From Dysidea avara (Eukaryota > Porifera > Demospongiae > Dictyoceratida > Dysideidae), in the NCBI RefSeq assembly GCF_963678975.1, contig NC_089275.1, positions 12,307,682-12,371,681 of the forward strand: a DNA stretch of 64,000 nucleotides. Reading direction: 5' to 3'. The notes below the pieces were generated by a model, which saw nothing but the letters and a program-made list of their open reading frames with translations, was not told the DNA's origin and ran no database searches. The first letter of the stretch is position 1; each line of letters starts with the position of its first letter. The translations under genes and the position numbers were made by a program. This document shows positions 35,501 to 45,256 of this stretch, in pieces.

Positions 35501-36960
35501 ATAATGACATGCTGGAGGATACAGTACCAGCCTGGACTGAGCAACAGAGTGGACAACCAACTATTGGGTCACAGTTACGGAGCAATCAACAGAGCCAGTT
35601 GCAGCAACTGCTTGAGGAATTTACTGATGTGCTCCAATCCAAACCCGGCAGAACATCCCTAGTGGAACATTTTATTGATACAGGAAATGCTAGTCCAATT
35701 CGCCGCCCTCCTTATCGTGTACCACATGCTTATCGTGATTCAGTGAAGGCTGAGTTGGATCAGATGCTGGAAAGTGGGATAATAGAACCATCATCCAGTC
35801 AGTTGGCAGCTCCATTAGTGTTGGTCAAAAAGAAAGACAGCACATTGAGGCTATGTGTTGACTACTGTCGTTTGAATAGTGTATCTAGAGTTGATGCTTA
35901 CCCGATGCCTCGCATCGATGACTTATTAGACCGTTTGGGAAAAGCAAAGTTTATTTCAACAATGGACCTGACACGAGGGTATTGGCAAGTCCCAGTGGCT
36001 GAATCAGATCGTGATAAGACAGCCTTTCACTCACCCTTTGGTTTCTTTCAGTTCAGAATGATGCCATTTGGCCTACAAGGAGCCCCTGCAACATTCCAAA
36101 GGATGATGGACTGTCTCCTACATGGGCTCCAATCATTTTCGGCTGCTTATTTAGATGACCTAGTGATTTTTAGTGAAACATGGGAAGAGCACCTTGAACA
36201 TTTACGCTCAATTTTGTCACGGTTGAGAGAATCTGGCTTAACAGCTAAGCCAAGCAAGTGTCAGTATGCTATGGAACACTGTATATACCTTGGCCACATT
36301 GTGGGAGGAGGCATAGTGAAACCAGAAACTGACAAACTAAGAGCAGTGAGAGAGTTACCAGTCCCTACTGATAAGACACAAGTGAGAATGTTTCTCGGTA
36401 TTACTGGATACTACAGGAAGTTTCTGCCAAATTATGCTTCAGTGGCAACCCCCCTGACTGACTTGACCAAGAAGAGTGCACCAAATAGAGTAGTCTGGAC
36501 TGAACAATGTCAGCAAGCCTGGCAGAGACTGAAGGATTTACTATGTTCAGCCCCTGTTCTGAAAAGCCCTGATTTCTCCCAACCATTTATCCTCCAAACT
36601 GATGCATCAGAGAGAGGAGTTGGAGCAGTACTCAGTCAAGTGGACAACATGGGAAAAGACCACCCAGTAGCATACTATAGCAAGAAGTTGTTACCCAGAG
36701 AGGTTCGTTATTCCACTGTAGAAAAAGAATGTCTGGCAATTAGACTGGCCACAGATTTTTTCAGAGTCTACTTACTGGGTCGTTTATTCACAATCCAAAC
36801 GGATCATCGGGCTTTACAGTGGCTGGACCGCCTTAAGGACACTAATCCAAGATTAGCAAGGTGGAGTTTAGCATTACAACCTTACCAGTTTGTGGTGGAG
36901 CATCGAGCAGGAATACTTAATGGCAATGCTGATGCTCTATCAAGAGTAGCAGCAAACTAG
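32551..36960 (+). CDS. Gag-Pol polyprotein, Gmr1-like retrotransposon
   Basis: 1469 residues in one frame without readthrough or frameshift; Met12 (32584) is an alternative start. Gag: coiled coil about 20-70; a SCAN-like capsid region about 164-247 (LEQLLEALPPDMRAWVRDKK is characteristic); two CCHC knuckles at 267-280 and 327-340. Aspartic protease: DTG at 383-385. Integrase: zinc finger His625, His632, Cys662, Cys665; core Asp694, Asp753, Glu789; GPY at 928-930. Reverse transcriptase about 1050-1235 with YLDD at 1200-1203. RNase H about 1345-1465 with Asp1351, Glu1393, Asp1418 and Asp1461. It would package element RNA, copy it and integrate the DNA. Codon use is less AT-rich than the flanks. 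Gag and Pol in one frame leaves the usual Gag excess unexplained; internal cleavage or translation control may supply it. Confidence 0.93.
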   Translation: MPKPRRKPAAKMSNTTGLEDMVRMLVEERASREEEIVTERKLRQAEMEQREKLVTAQMQQMRDHMQALMDVATSKEKAPPPRNSLEVKLVPLSAKDDIEAYLVTFERVMQAHEIPENRWAIHLAPQLTGKAQLAYAAVSPADVGDYSAVKAAILARYDINTEAYRRRFRTATRGREESFRELSIRLMDLQNKWLRECTTMAQMKEMVGLEQLLEALPPDMRAWVRDKKPKTCQEAGELADEYVQTRQTVGAVGGSDRKLPVVNQRRCYSCDRTGHFAKDCPGNRGENKKTEANSVVRMDVSKEPKSKSSISAADSKGKSTELSHVKCYNCGERGHIATTCPANPTKANMFCRGEQQQLSVSKASSVCRSGQIGDITVDNIVLDTGCSRTMVREDLVHEGQYLKGDAITIRCAHGDTVLYPVAKLEMEVDGLLLSVEAAVSKTLPVPVLLGTDVPELDKLLGIADVRPYTSEQSLMVVTRAQSLRQTQEDVAMEESEQQCGVKPSVPLVGSEFDEELFLLTRDKPKKTRSQKRADCQHHRTLAQQAPTPPLSVSTDELRRLQREDTTLAGARKFATNPDSLSVGDFYWNDGLLYHQWKPSKKAPELVIEQLVLPVQCRSKVLELAHNIPLAGHLGKDKTRQRVAQQFFWPTLCKDVEEFCRCCPQCQKSGHKKVPKAPLVPLPIVATPFQKIAMDIVGPLPRSRSGNRYVLVICDYATRYPEAIPVRSIDTENIAEELIKLFARVGIPQSILTDQGSNFTSKLLMELYRLLRVQGIRTSPYHPQTDGLVERFNQTLKLMLRKVIDKEGKDWDKLLPYVLFAYREVPQASTGFSPFELLYGRSVRGPLSVLKESWQAAESQDVSVVSYILDIREKLQQMSKLVEQNLTKAQMDQKYWYDKNSRHREFQPGDQVLVLLPTSTSKLLAQWQGPYEVVKRIGEVDYLIDMHDRRRKRRVFHVNMLKLFHCLTENTEISLWVEEQSGESDNDMLEDTVPAWTEQQSGQPTIGSQLRSNQQSQLQQLLEEFTDVLQSKPGRTSLVEHFIDTGNASPIRRPPYRVPHAYRDSVKAELDQMLESGIIEPSSSQLAAPLVLVKKKDSTLRLCVDYCRLNSVSRVDAYPMPRIDDLLDRLGKAKFISTMDLTRGYWQVPVAESDRDKTAFHSPFGFFQFRMMPFGLQGAPATFQRMMDCLLHGLQSFSAAYLDDLVIFSETWEEHLEHLRSILSRLRESGLTAKPSKCQYAMEHCIYLGHIVGGGIVKPETDKLRAVRELPVPTDKTQVRMFLGITGYYRKFLPNYASVATPLTDLTKKSAPNRVVWTEQCQQAWQRLKDLLCSAPVLKSPDFSQPFILQTDASERGVGAVLSQVDNMGKDHPVAYYSKKLLPREVRYSTVEKECLAIRLATDFFRVYLLGRLFTIQTDHRALQWLDRLKDTNPRLARWSLALQPYQFVVEHRAGILNGNADALSRVAAN

Positions 36961-36969
36961 TTTGCTGCT

Positions 36970-36986
36970 GGAGAAGGAGGGAGGAG
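36970..36986 (+). promoter_or_regulatory. Polypurine tract
   Basis: Seventeen consecutive purines directly abutting the 3' LTR, the plus-strand primer for reverse transcription. Confidence 0.85.
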
Positions 36987-37310
36987 TGTAAGAGATTGAA
37001 CTGTTTTATTTGTTAGTGTGATTTTTGTAATGGTGATTTTTGTAGTTGCATAACTTGTAGAGTAGGCACATTTTGTAGGTGTTGTAATGCTGCTTTAGGA
37101 ATTTTGATTTTGTTGTTGTGTACTGTAAGGTTAGGAATTTTTGTTTGTTTTTCTGCATGCATGCTTTGTAATATAGGATAGAATTTTGTGCATAGTTTTG
37201 TACCTATAAATACTTTGAATCAATGAATAAAAGTTTAGTTTTTTGTTAGTCAAAGCTCAGTGAACTATTTACGAGTAAAGTCCAGCGTGACAGTTAGCCC
37301 CGCTGTGACA
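36987..37310 (+). repeat. 3' LTR
   Basis: 324 bp, TGTAAGAG to GTGACA. Compared with the 5' LTR it has a 6-bp net gain around TTAGTGTGATTTTTG and lacks GGC in the GTGCGGCATAG stretch. The rest is essentially identical. Confidence 0.93.
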
Positions 37311-37316
37311 TGGTGG

Positions 37317-37408
37317 CAGTGCGTATATCTTGTTAAGGCAGTGTGTAACGAGATATGCACTGCCTTAACGAGATATACGCACTGGTAGCAGTGCGTATAT
37401 CTCGTTAA
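37317..37408. repeat. Cluster of palindromes (CAGTGCGTATATCTCGTTAA)
   Basis: A 44-bp palindrome at 37365-37408 has 20-bp arms around GTAG. 37317-37336 is the right arm of a second palindrome whose left arm is at 32154-32173, across the LTR element. 37337-37364 forms a smaller fold (GGCAGTG...GCACTGCC). Confidence 0.8.
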
Positions 37409-37487
37409 CATTTTGAGTCAGTGCGATATGTGATATATATGCACTGGTTTTCCTTTGATCTGAGGTGTGAAAGTGGTACACACACAC

Positions 37488-37527
<40 letters not shown>

Positions 37528-38763
37528 GGGCAATTAAAGTTTTGATATTTTTAGTATCATTCTTTCTTATGGTACATACCCATGCTACAATAACAAACAA
37601 ATGAAAAAATAATTAGGAATGTTCAGATTATAGAAATAAAGTAGTGAAACAAGGAAAGTTTTCCAACTCCATGCTTTAATCTCTTCTTCAGTCATGGCTA
37701 TACTATACAATTATGATAATAGTGGAGTAACCCAGAAAGCCTAACTTTGTGTGAGTCAAAGGGATTTCTCTGTAAACTCTGTGATTTTTGGTATATTCTA
37801 TATCTTTGTAATCATCACATTTCCTTGCTCTACCAGCAGGTATGTTGAGTTGCCACATTTGGCAAATTTCAGTATGCCTATTTGATGCCAGTTATGGAAG
37901 ACAATAATAATAATACATTTGCCAATTTTAGAAAGCCTTGCCACAATTAACAAATTGCTTACTCTATTTATATATCATAGCAAGGAAATTCAATTCAGTT
38001 TTCAGTTTAGAGTTTACTGTTGCATGGAAATCTGCAGTGGTAGAAATTTCCTTTGAAGTTTGCTAATTAGTACTCAGGAAATTGCTATTAAAATTAGGAG
38101 ATTTGCTATTATGGCTGATTAGGATTAGGAAAATCACCAGTAGTGTTGCAAAATTCACTAAGTGGGGTTAGTTATATTAAGGGTAGGGTTCAGGTTTGAG
38201 TTAGATATAATGAACTGTGAAGCTAGCCAAAAAAACAAAAGTACTTCTGCCTAAATTGTTGCCAATAGTGGAAACTTTAACCCACAATCAAAAGGTCTAT
38301 GGCATACTATAAGTGTGCACAAATTTATTATTACTGGGCAGGCAGTGTTTACTGATTATACCCATGCAGGGGAAGAAACTTACAAGGGGGAAGGGGATTT
38401 ACAAGGGGGTAACATAATGTACAATTAGCTATTTACGAATGATTAGTTAGCTACAAATTTTATGTATAAATAATGTCTTATCAGTCATTTCAATTAATGA
38501 GGTCAATACTTAGTTCCAATCAATGATAGTTCTTGGGAAGTAGCTGTTTCAATATGCTGTGGTGTTTGCACTTGGGTGTGGATAAACTCAAGTGGATGGT
38601 AGTGGTGAGTGTGTCTAGTTCTCCTCAAGAATATGTTGTGGTATATTGTTTACTAACTAGCTTTGTATACAATGTCATGAAAGAAGGATACTCTAGCAAT
38701 TTTACGGCATTCTCTTAGAGTGGCCCAATTTAGAGATTCTATCATCGTAGTTATATATGTGGC
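37409..38763. other. Noncoding; (TA)n and LINE-like tail
   Basis: A (TA)n microsatellite lies at about 37490-37525. Minus-strand sequence at 38330-38400 (CCCCTGCATGGGTATAATCAG then CTGCCTGCCCAGTAATAAT) looks like another LINE 3' end. No gene seen. Confidence 0.4.
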
Positions 38764-39963
38764 CAGGGGCGTACCTACCATGTAGGCAGGTGAGGCAGCT
38801 GCCTCACCAAATATTAGTAATTGAAGTGAGAAGCTAGTGGTAGACTTTTTGATACTTGAAACTTAATTTTACAACAATTTATGTTATTTAGTGCAACTTA
38901 CCATGGAAATTAGTATGAATCCATCCATAGCAGATTACCCTCGGTACTGCTTCGTTACAAACAACAGTTGGCACTTATTAGAATTTTTTGAATGGTTATG
39001 CGATTCTTTTTTTTGTTACTAAAAATGGATGATCAGAGTGAGGACCACATTGAGTCACAACCATAGGCGTAGCAACCCGGGGGGGGGGGGGCAAGGGGAA
39101 CTGGAGCCCCCTTGTGATTTTATGATTGCAAATTCAAAAAATATTGAGATACTCTAAGAGAGCAGTCACTTACTCTAATAAAGCAGTTGCAGTATTCAGA
39201 GAAGCAGTGTGGCAAACTATGAAGTTATGAATAAGGATTTTTTTAATGTACTTTATCAGTGATACAAATTATTATTTAGTGGAGGGCAGCCATTCAAAGT
39301 AGGTTTTGACTTTTTTTTTGCTCTTCAACACTAAACTAGAGCCGGTCCCCTATCTAAAAATATCTTGCTATGCCTATGGTCACAACAACCAAAAAAGAAG
39401 CACCAAAAGACTATTCTACATTTATGGGTTGAGTTTAGTTAATTCTAGGTACTAATTTTATTATAATCAATTTCAAAGTATTCCATTATAACCACACCAA
39501 TGCTAGTTTGCATATAATAGGCTAGTAATAACTAACTAATCTAGAGAATAGCTTTGCCTTATAGATTAAGTAATGCCCTTTATGCTTGTAGGGTCTGCTG
39601 CTCATTCTTCTCAGCCTGAGTCAACACCTGAGCTTTGACCAAGTGCTTCTTTGACAGTTCACAACTCCAAGGGGCATGCACTTACAGAAGGTATATAAGT
39701 TATTGTACATTCAGCTATTGTACATAATAATTGTATTAATTTTCCAGTGCACATTCTTTGCAATAAGTATGACTAAAATTGCTTCCAGATTCAAACTTGA
39801 AACACCTAATTTTTAAAAATTTCCTTGGGGGGGCATGCCCCTAGAAGGAAAAATGCTTCGCACACTGTGTGGTCACTTCTACCACTTCTACTACCCTTAG
39901 CAAAATCCTAGATCTGCCCCTGGAGTCTGCCTCACCTATTTAAAATTTCTGGTTATGCCCTTG
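38764..39963. mobile_element. hAT-like MITE (CAGGGGCGTACC end) with nested elements
   Basis: The left end CAGGGGCGTACCTACC, with GGCAGGTGAGGCAGCTGCCTCACC, is answered on the right by CTGCCTCACCTATT...TATGCCCTTG. The MITE at 39062-39378 and a CTAGATCTGCCCCTGG-ended fragment (about 39906-39924) are nested inside. Its own target duplication is not clear. Confidence 0.55.
39062..39378. mobile_element. hAT-type MITE with 8-bp target duplication
   Basis: 317 bp with CATAGGCGTAGC / GCTATGCCTATG ends and the exact 8-bp duplication GTCACAAC at 39054-39061 and 39379-39386. The subterminal motif GAGATACTCTAAGAGAGCAG plus ACTCTAATAAAGCAG is shared with many places in the window. It provides the unoccupied-site comparison for Helitron-like copy 1. 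Confidence 0.8.
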
Positions 39964-41962
39964 TGTGCTATAGTTGTTACATACCCATCTTGCACTTCTC
40001 TGTATTTCTGCAATGAGTTGATATATACTTTGAAATTGGCATGGTCAAAGGATGCTACTAGTAAATGAGAAAGTTGCTTAAATTAGCATCAATTGAAGTA
40101 GCCTGTGGAAATCCTAGGGTCAGCAATTCGGTGACTTCTAATGATAGTTTCCAATTTTGGCAATAATCGAGAAGTTGCCGATTATGGTAATCACTTGATT
40201 CCTAATTTGGAAAAATGGTACCTTTTATGCATATTACCAAAAGTGATACCTAAACACACCTCCTACTTGCTAACACTTCAGATTAAGTCTCTTTGACTAC
40301 TCACACTAAATTATTTGTAGAGGCTTTGTATTGTGGTAGACATTCCTCTCCACTATTATGTCCTATGGACAAGTTATGACAGCTGTAAATGAAGCAAGGA
40401 CTAAATCATTAAATGCACACTATAATACCACAAATCCAAGCTTTTGGGAAAAGAGGAGGAGATGAGCATTCCTGGATTTTTTTAAAATATTGCTGTAATT
40501 TCAGAGTTAATTAACTATTTTATGCAGCTTAGTAGTTGTGCCTATGTTTTCACCCATACAGCAGTGACAGTAGTAGCTATAATAGATGTATGCAGTCCCT
40601 ATGAAGTTGCTGACAGACTTGAATTAAAGTTGCTGCATGTGCTGGATTTTTGTAACCCCGTAATTACTGTAGTTGTTCATACATCTACACACTGTTTGCC
40701 ATGTATTTACTTATATATATATATATATATATACACATACAAAAATAAAATATTAGCCAAATATGGCACACTTAACAACTATCATCACAGTAGAGAGGAA
40801 GTTGGAAGCGTAATAAACGCTACAAAAAAATTTTCATGTTAAGTGCATTTTTGAGATTATAAGGTGGGGTACTCATACCATTGACAAGCCAGCAACATCG
40901 AATGGTGGCCATGATGCTCATTTCTAATTTTCTTCGTAGTGGCCAATAGTTGCTATCATTTGTCTGGAGGCTAGGCTTCACCTTTCTAGCCTTGTGTGAT
41001 CCCCCCTCTAGGGCACATGCCTCAACAATCTTAGCATGAAGTATGCTACATATTGATGACTTCTTGAGTCTTTATTCATACCATTTTTTTGAGTGGGACT
41101 CTTCTCTCTATCTTCCTAGCTCGTCAACAAAAACATTTTCTGCATCTATGGCCTGGCACAAGATCTCGCATGATTTATGTGTAGCCCAAATTTGAATATC
41201 TAACCAATTTAGTAGGGCTTAATGGAGTTTACTGTGCCAATGCCATGTACTTGTCATATTTCATTAATCGGGAGGTATTTCAGCACACAAGGAAATCCAG
41301 TATGCTTTTCAGTACAAAACCATTGAGCACAGTACTATAGTATTCAAGTGTTTTGCATGAACTGTTCTTAATACAATAGTTGTGCATGTGCAAAGCCTTA
41401 TACAGTGCATTAAAGTGTGAGACAGCGGACAACTGTGGTTATTAGGTGAGAATTTCATACAATATTCACATTTGTACTATAAATTTTTGAAGGCATGCTC
41501 TTTTAAATCCACCTGCAACTTTGTTTTACTGCTGTTTAATTGCCAGATACTTTTATTTACCTGATTTATAGCCAAGGTATTCTTGCATGGACTTGGTAAA
41601 TCTTTGATAATCATAGTCATTTGTAGTAGCATTGATTCTTGGCCACTCCAGATATCAGATCTTTCAGTTACCAGTTAATTTCATGGAGTATTTTTCTACA
41701 GTTGAGCTGTTTTTACAAGGGGTTAGAGATACTTGTAGTTTCTTGGTCACACCTTTTTTTTACAGCAAAGGTGTTTTTGGAGGGATAATACAGTACTAAT
41801 GTCTGATCTCAAAGTTTTTTGAGAGTGTCGCTTAGTGTATAGTTATAGTTTTAGTAGTAATTGTATAACCATGACTGATTAAAATAAATGTGCACTAGTA
41901 TAGCTACAGGTATAGGCAACCTTTCTTGCTTTACTTTCTACAGTATTTTTAAATTTATTATA
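39964..41962. other. Noncoding, nothing recognised
   Basis: A (TA)n run lies at about 40711-40732. The 106-codon frame at 40522-40842 crosses it and has no family resemblance. No gene supported. Confidence 0.4.
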
Positions 41963-42391
41963 CAGTAGGACCTCCATTATCCGAACACCTGTGTGCCAGT
42001 TCAATCACAGAAGTGTTCAGATAATGTGAATTAGTTCAGATACATGAACCCCATTCATTTATACACAGGGCTGTGTTTAACTACTCTAATAGAACATACG
42101 CTACTCTACTAGAACATCCAACTGTTGACAAAATATATACTCTTATAGAACAGTCACTGCTACTGTTCCAATATTCAAGGATTCAGAACTATGTGCTTGT
42201 TGACTTGTATAATATGCCTAGTAAACCTGCAGTGCCTACACAGAGCATGCAAAAGAAAAGGGTGGTGCCATACATTTCAGATAATTAATTGCATGTCCCA
42301 ATGCTCACTCTAACTAAAAAAGACAACATGGCCATTTTGATTCATTTTAAGTTATGTACAATCTGCCCATTACATAGCATTTACTGCATAC
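41963..42391. mobile_element. Pogo-like MITE, left part only
   Basis: TA-CAGTAGGACCTCCATTATCCG at 41961 matches the end type of 42759-43611, but no matching right end follows before the next element. Copies of the CTCTAATAGAACA motif lie inside (42083 and 42100). Probably truncated or broken by the MITE at 42392. Confidence 0.45.
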
Positions 42392-42754
42392 CAATGGCGG
42401 ATACAGGGGAGTTGCAATGGTTTCAGCTGAAATCCCCTCTGAAAATAGCGCGCGTCCCAAATATATTTACGATTCATGTGGGTGACGATTCGTGATCGTG
42501 TGGGTGATAACATCACCAAGACTTATACATAGTGTATTATATTAGGACTTTTTTACTGGCCAAACTTCATACTCTTGCCTTTGAAATCAGCATTCAACAG
42601 CAGGTGGTGACCCCCTTTTTTGGTCTTTGACTTAAAGCTAGGCTGACATTGTAATTCCAGAGTGAAATTTCAAAAAGTCTGGATCTACCCTTGACAGTTA
42701 TTGAAAACTTCCTTAACCTGAAGCCCCCTCTGAAAATTTCTAGATCTGCCACTG
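42392..42754. mobile_element. hAT-like MITE (CAATGGCGGATAC ends)
   Basis: Left CAATGGCGGATACAGG, right CTAGATCTGCCACTG. CATAC is duplicated at 42387-42391 and 42755-42759; counting ambiguous end bases, up to 9 bp are shared. CCCCTCTGAAAA is repeated inside both ends. Same end type as 10999-15065. Confidence 0.65.
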
Positions 42755-42758
42755 CATA

Positions 42759-43611
42759 CAGTGGAACCTCTATTATCCGGGCAGTCTGGTACATAGTAAT
42801 GTCAATATCTCAGAAATGTCCACTGCATACTAATACACTAAAGTAACTGAATTTTTGTTATCAGTTAGTGCTATAAAGTTTAATGGGCAGTGGAGGAAGT
42901 CACTACAGATCAGTCATGGTCACTCCCTCCTGGGCTGTAAAAATTGTATGACCACTTAGCAACCAAGTGTTAGTTATTATTAGTAGAATAAATAAGCCAC
43001 CTATAGATAAACATTAACTTTTAGGCCTTGTGCTTAGGGATGCAGCGATTATGCCGGCATAATTTCGGGCATAATAGGTATGTGTGAGAATCAGGAATTA
43101 TGCTAGCATTTTGAGGTGATTATAAAGCTTTAACAGTAGGAAATTCTGCAGATTGCACAATTCTGTTTAAAAAGATCGAGATACTCTAATAGAGCAGTCA
43201 GAAACTCTAATAGAACAGTCACTGAAGATTATTTACTCTAATAAAGCAGTCACATTGAAATGAAATACTCTAATACAGCAACCAGCTAAAGAATTAAAGA
43301 CTATTTGAAGCTTAAACATCAATGAAAATGGCCTGATACAGCAATGAACTGGCATTATTAGCCAATTATGGTGGCATAATTTTGGGAATAATGGGCAATT
43401 CTCAAAAGCATAATAGGTGATTTTTTGAGCACTGCTCAAAAGCATAATGCTCAATTTTTGGAGCATAATAGCCTCATGCCTACTTGTGCTTTCATCTAAC
43501 CCAAACTTCATTATGGTCAATAAACTACAAGCCACATGACTATATACTTTTGGCTGTCCAGACAATGTAGGTGCCTGGATAATAGAGGTCCAGATAAGGG
43601 AAGTTCCACTG
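42759..43611. mobile_element. Pogo/Tigger-like MITE flanked by TA
   Basis: TA-CAGTGGAACCTCTATTATCCGG on the left and GGATAATAGAGGTCC...GTTCCACTG-TA on the right. This is the terminal sequence style and TA duplication of pogo-type Tc1/mariner elements. 853 bp, no transposase. It contains GCATAAT-rich repeat and three or four CTCTAATAGAGCAGTC motifs (43180-43270). Confidence 0.75.
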
Positions 43612-45110
43612 TAAATACAAATTTTCAGGGTACATAAGTTTTTGGATTATTAAATTTTAAGTTTATACCATTAAACCACCATAATTAAGTTTTGCTTGTC
43701 TGAAAGCACCAGTCAGTGTAATCGGTAAAATCCTGTTTAATACAAGTGCATTTTGAGACACCCTGAATAGCCAAGTTATTGTGAAAGAAAGGTGAGGTTA
43801 GTTACTTAGTTCCCAATAATCCCTACTGTACAATATTAGCTACCATAGCTATTGTATGGAGAACATAACATCCTGTCTAATAAATCAATTTCTTGTTTTT
43901 AGGTTTTACAGAGAGATAGTCTTACAATGTGGTTCTAATGGATTTGATGAACTTTTGATTACTTATTGTTAGCTGAAAGTAATACAATGACAAGTTTTAT
44001 AAATGACTATAGCAATACTGTAATTTGCTTTTTATTTACATATATGCATACAATATGGTCTGTTTATTTGCAATTCACATCAAAAAATAACAAGTAAATG
44101 CCATCATAATACATGCAAACGCAACCACTACTATGAGTTATTTATTTGTACATAATAAAGTAGTTTGTTTAATATCATAGGCAATCTATACCTCTGTCCA
44201 GAGGTATATGTTATCTATGGTTTTATAGAGCTAGGACTAACAACATTAATATTGTCATCACTTGGGTGAAGTTTGTAGAAAGCAGTCACATTTGATGCTA
44301 CCATAGATAATGCATATACCTCTGGATGCTGGAGGTATCATTATATTATTTATGATGCTAACAATATGCATTCACACGCAGTACTATCTTCCCTAACATA
44401 AGCCAACCACTCTTTGAAGCTTTAATGGTTGTATAGCCTAGAACAAAATTACTTAATCTTGATAATATTATGTTATCCCATGGCCACTTGGGATCTGTGA
44501 GAAGGCTAAGCCTGTAAATACAAGGAAGCAAAATTGAAACTTTGTTGAATGCAAAAAAAAAGTCAATACAGTCACTCATTACCATTGCCAAAGACAATTC
44601 TGTGATTGCTATCCCACTGAGACCTGTGAGTAGGCTTAAAGCCAGTGAATTCCAGATTGGACAGTTTAAATATGGGCCTGAACAGATTAGATCTGGACAA
44701 CTTTTAAGGATCACTTACGCTCAATTACCATTGACACTATTTTTCTGACAATACATTAGTGGGTTTGCTAGCTGATTGCAAATCAATGAATACTAGATCT
44801 TTATTTTAATGCAACAGAGCAAGAAGGTGCAACATGAGGACACAAGCATTCCCAGTGTAATAAGTATATAATAAATCTGAAGCCAATTAAGCATGGATAT
44901 GCAGCTTCGATTCTGTAGCTATAAATATCTTGAGCTTGTAAAATTGTAATATAAGCCTTCATCCACCTTGCACACTCTTCTTAGTATGGCTACACTACAT
45001 GCATTAAATAATCATAAAACCTATGCTATATATCCCACTAGGAACCCATGTAAAGGTAGTAAAGTCTGAATACAGAAAGTCAAACACCTTATGGTATAAA
45101 GTGCTGCTAT
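43612..45110. other. Noncoding; weakly repeated sequence
   Basis: Inverted words ATACCTCTGTCCAGAGGTATAT near 44190-44215 and ATATACCTCTGGATGCTGGAGGTAT near 44315-44340. A 118-codon minus-strand frame (44714-44358) has no recognised domain. Similar words occur at 3600-3740. Confidence 0.35.
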
Positions 45111-45256
45111 TACTGTAATTTGCTTTTTTGTAAATAATTTTCGTATGCAAAACTTGTACGAAAATTTTTACAGAAGATCGAACTACTCTAAATAGAACAG
45201 TCATTCACATAAATCATATGCAAAAGTTTTACACGAAAATAAAGCAAATTACGGTA
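45111..45256. mobile_element. Small TA-flanked MITE
   Basis: TACTGTAATTTGCTTT and AAAGCAAATTACGGTA ends, with an internal inverted pair CGTATGCAAAACTTGTACGA / TCATATGCAAAAGTTTTACA. 146 bp, consistent with a Tc1/mariner-type MITE using a TA site. An ACTCTAAATAGAACAGTCA motif lies in the middle. Confidence 0.65.

Larger units (their letters stand above)
32177..37310 (+). mobile_element. Ty3/gypsy LTR retrotransposon of Gmr1-like type
   Basis: A complete 5134-bp element. LTRs of 321 and 324 bp, target duplication TGGTG at 32172-32176 and 37311-37315, primer-binding region beginning TGG at 32500, one uninterrupted gag-pol frame, and a 17-purine tract at 36970-36986 just before the 3' LTR. The polyprotein order is gag, protease, integrase, reverse transcriptase, RNase H. 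That is the Ty1/copia order, but the sequences and the GPY/F integrase tail are Ty3/gypsy-like, which defines the Gmr1 group described by Goodwin and Poulter. No envelope frame is present. The insertion lies in the loop of a palindrome. All catalytic residues appear intact, so the copy is young and possibly active. Confidence 0.93.

Noticed and set aside
32535-36586. Several 60-130-codon frames overlapping the gag-pol gene on other frames or strand
   Set aside because: Shadows of the 1469-codon polyprotein.
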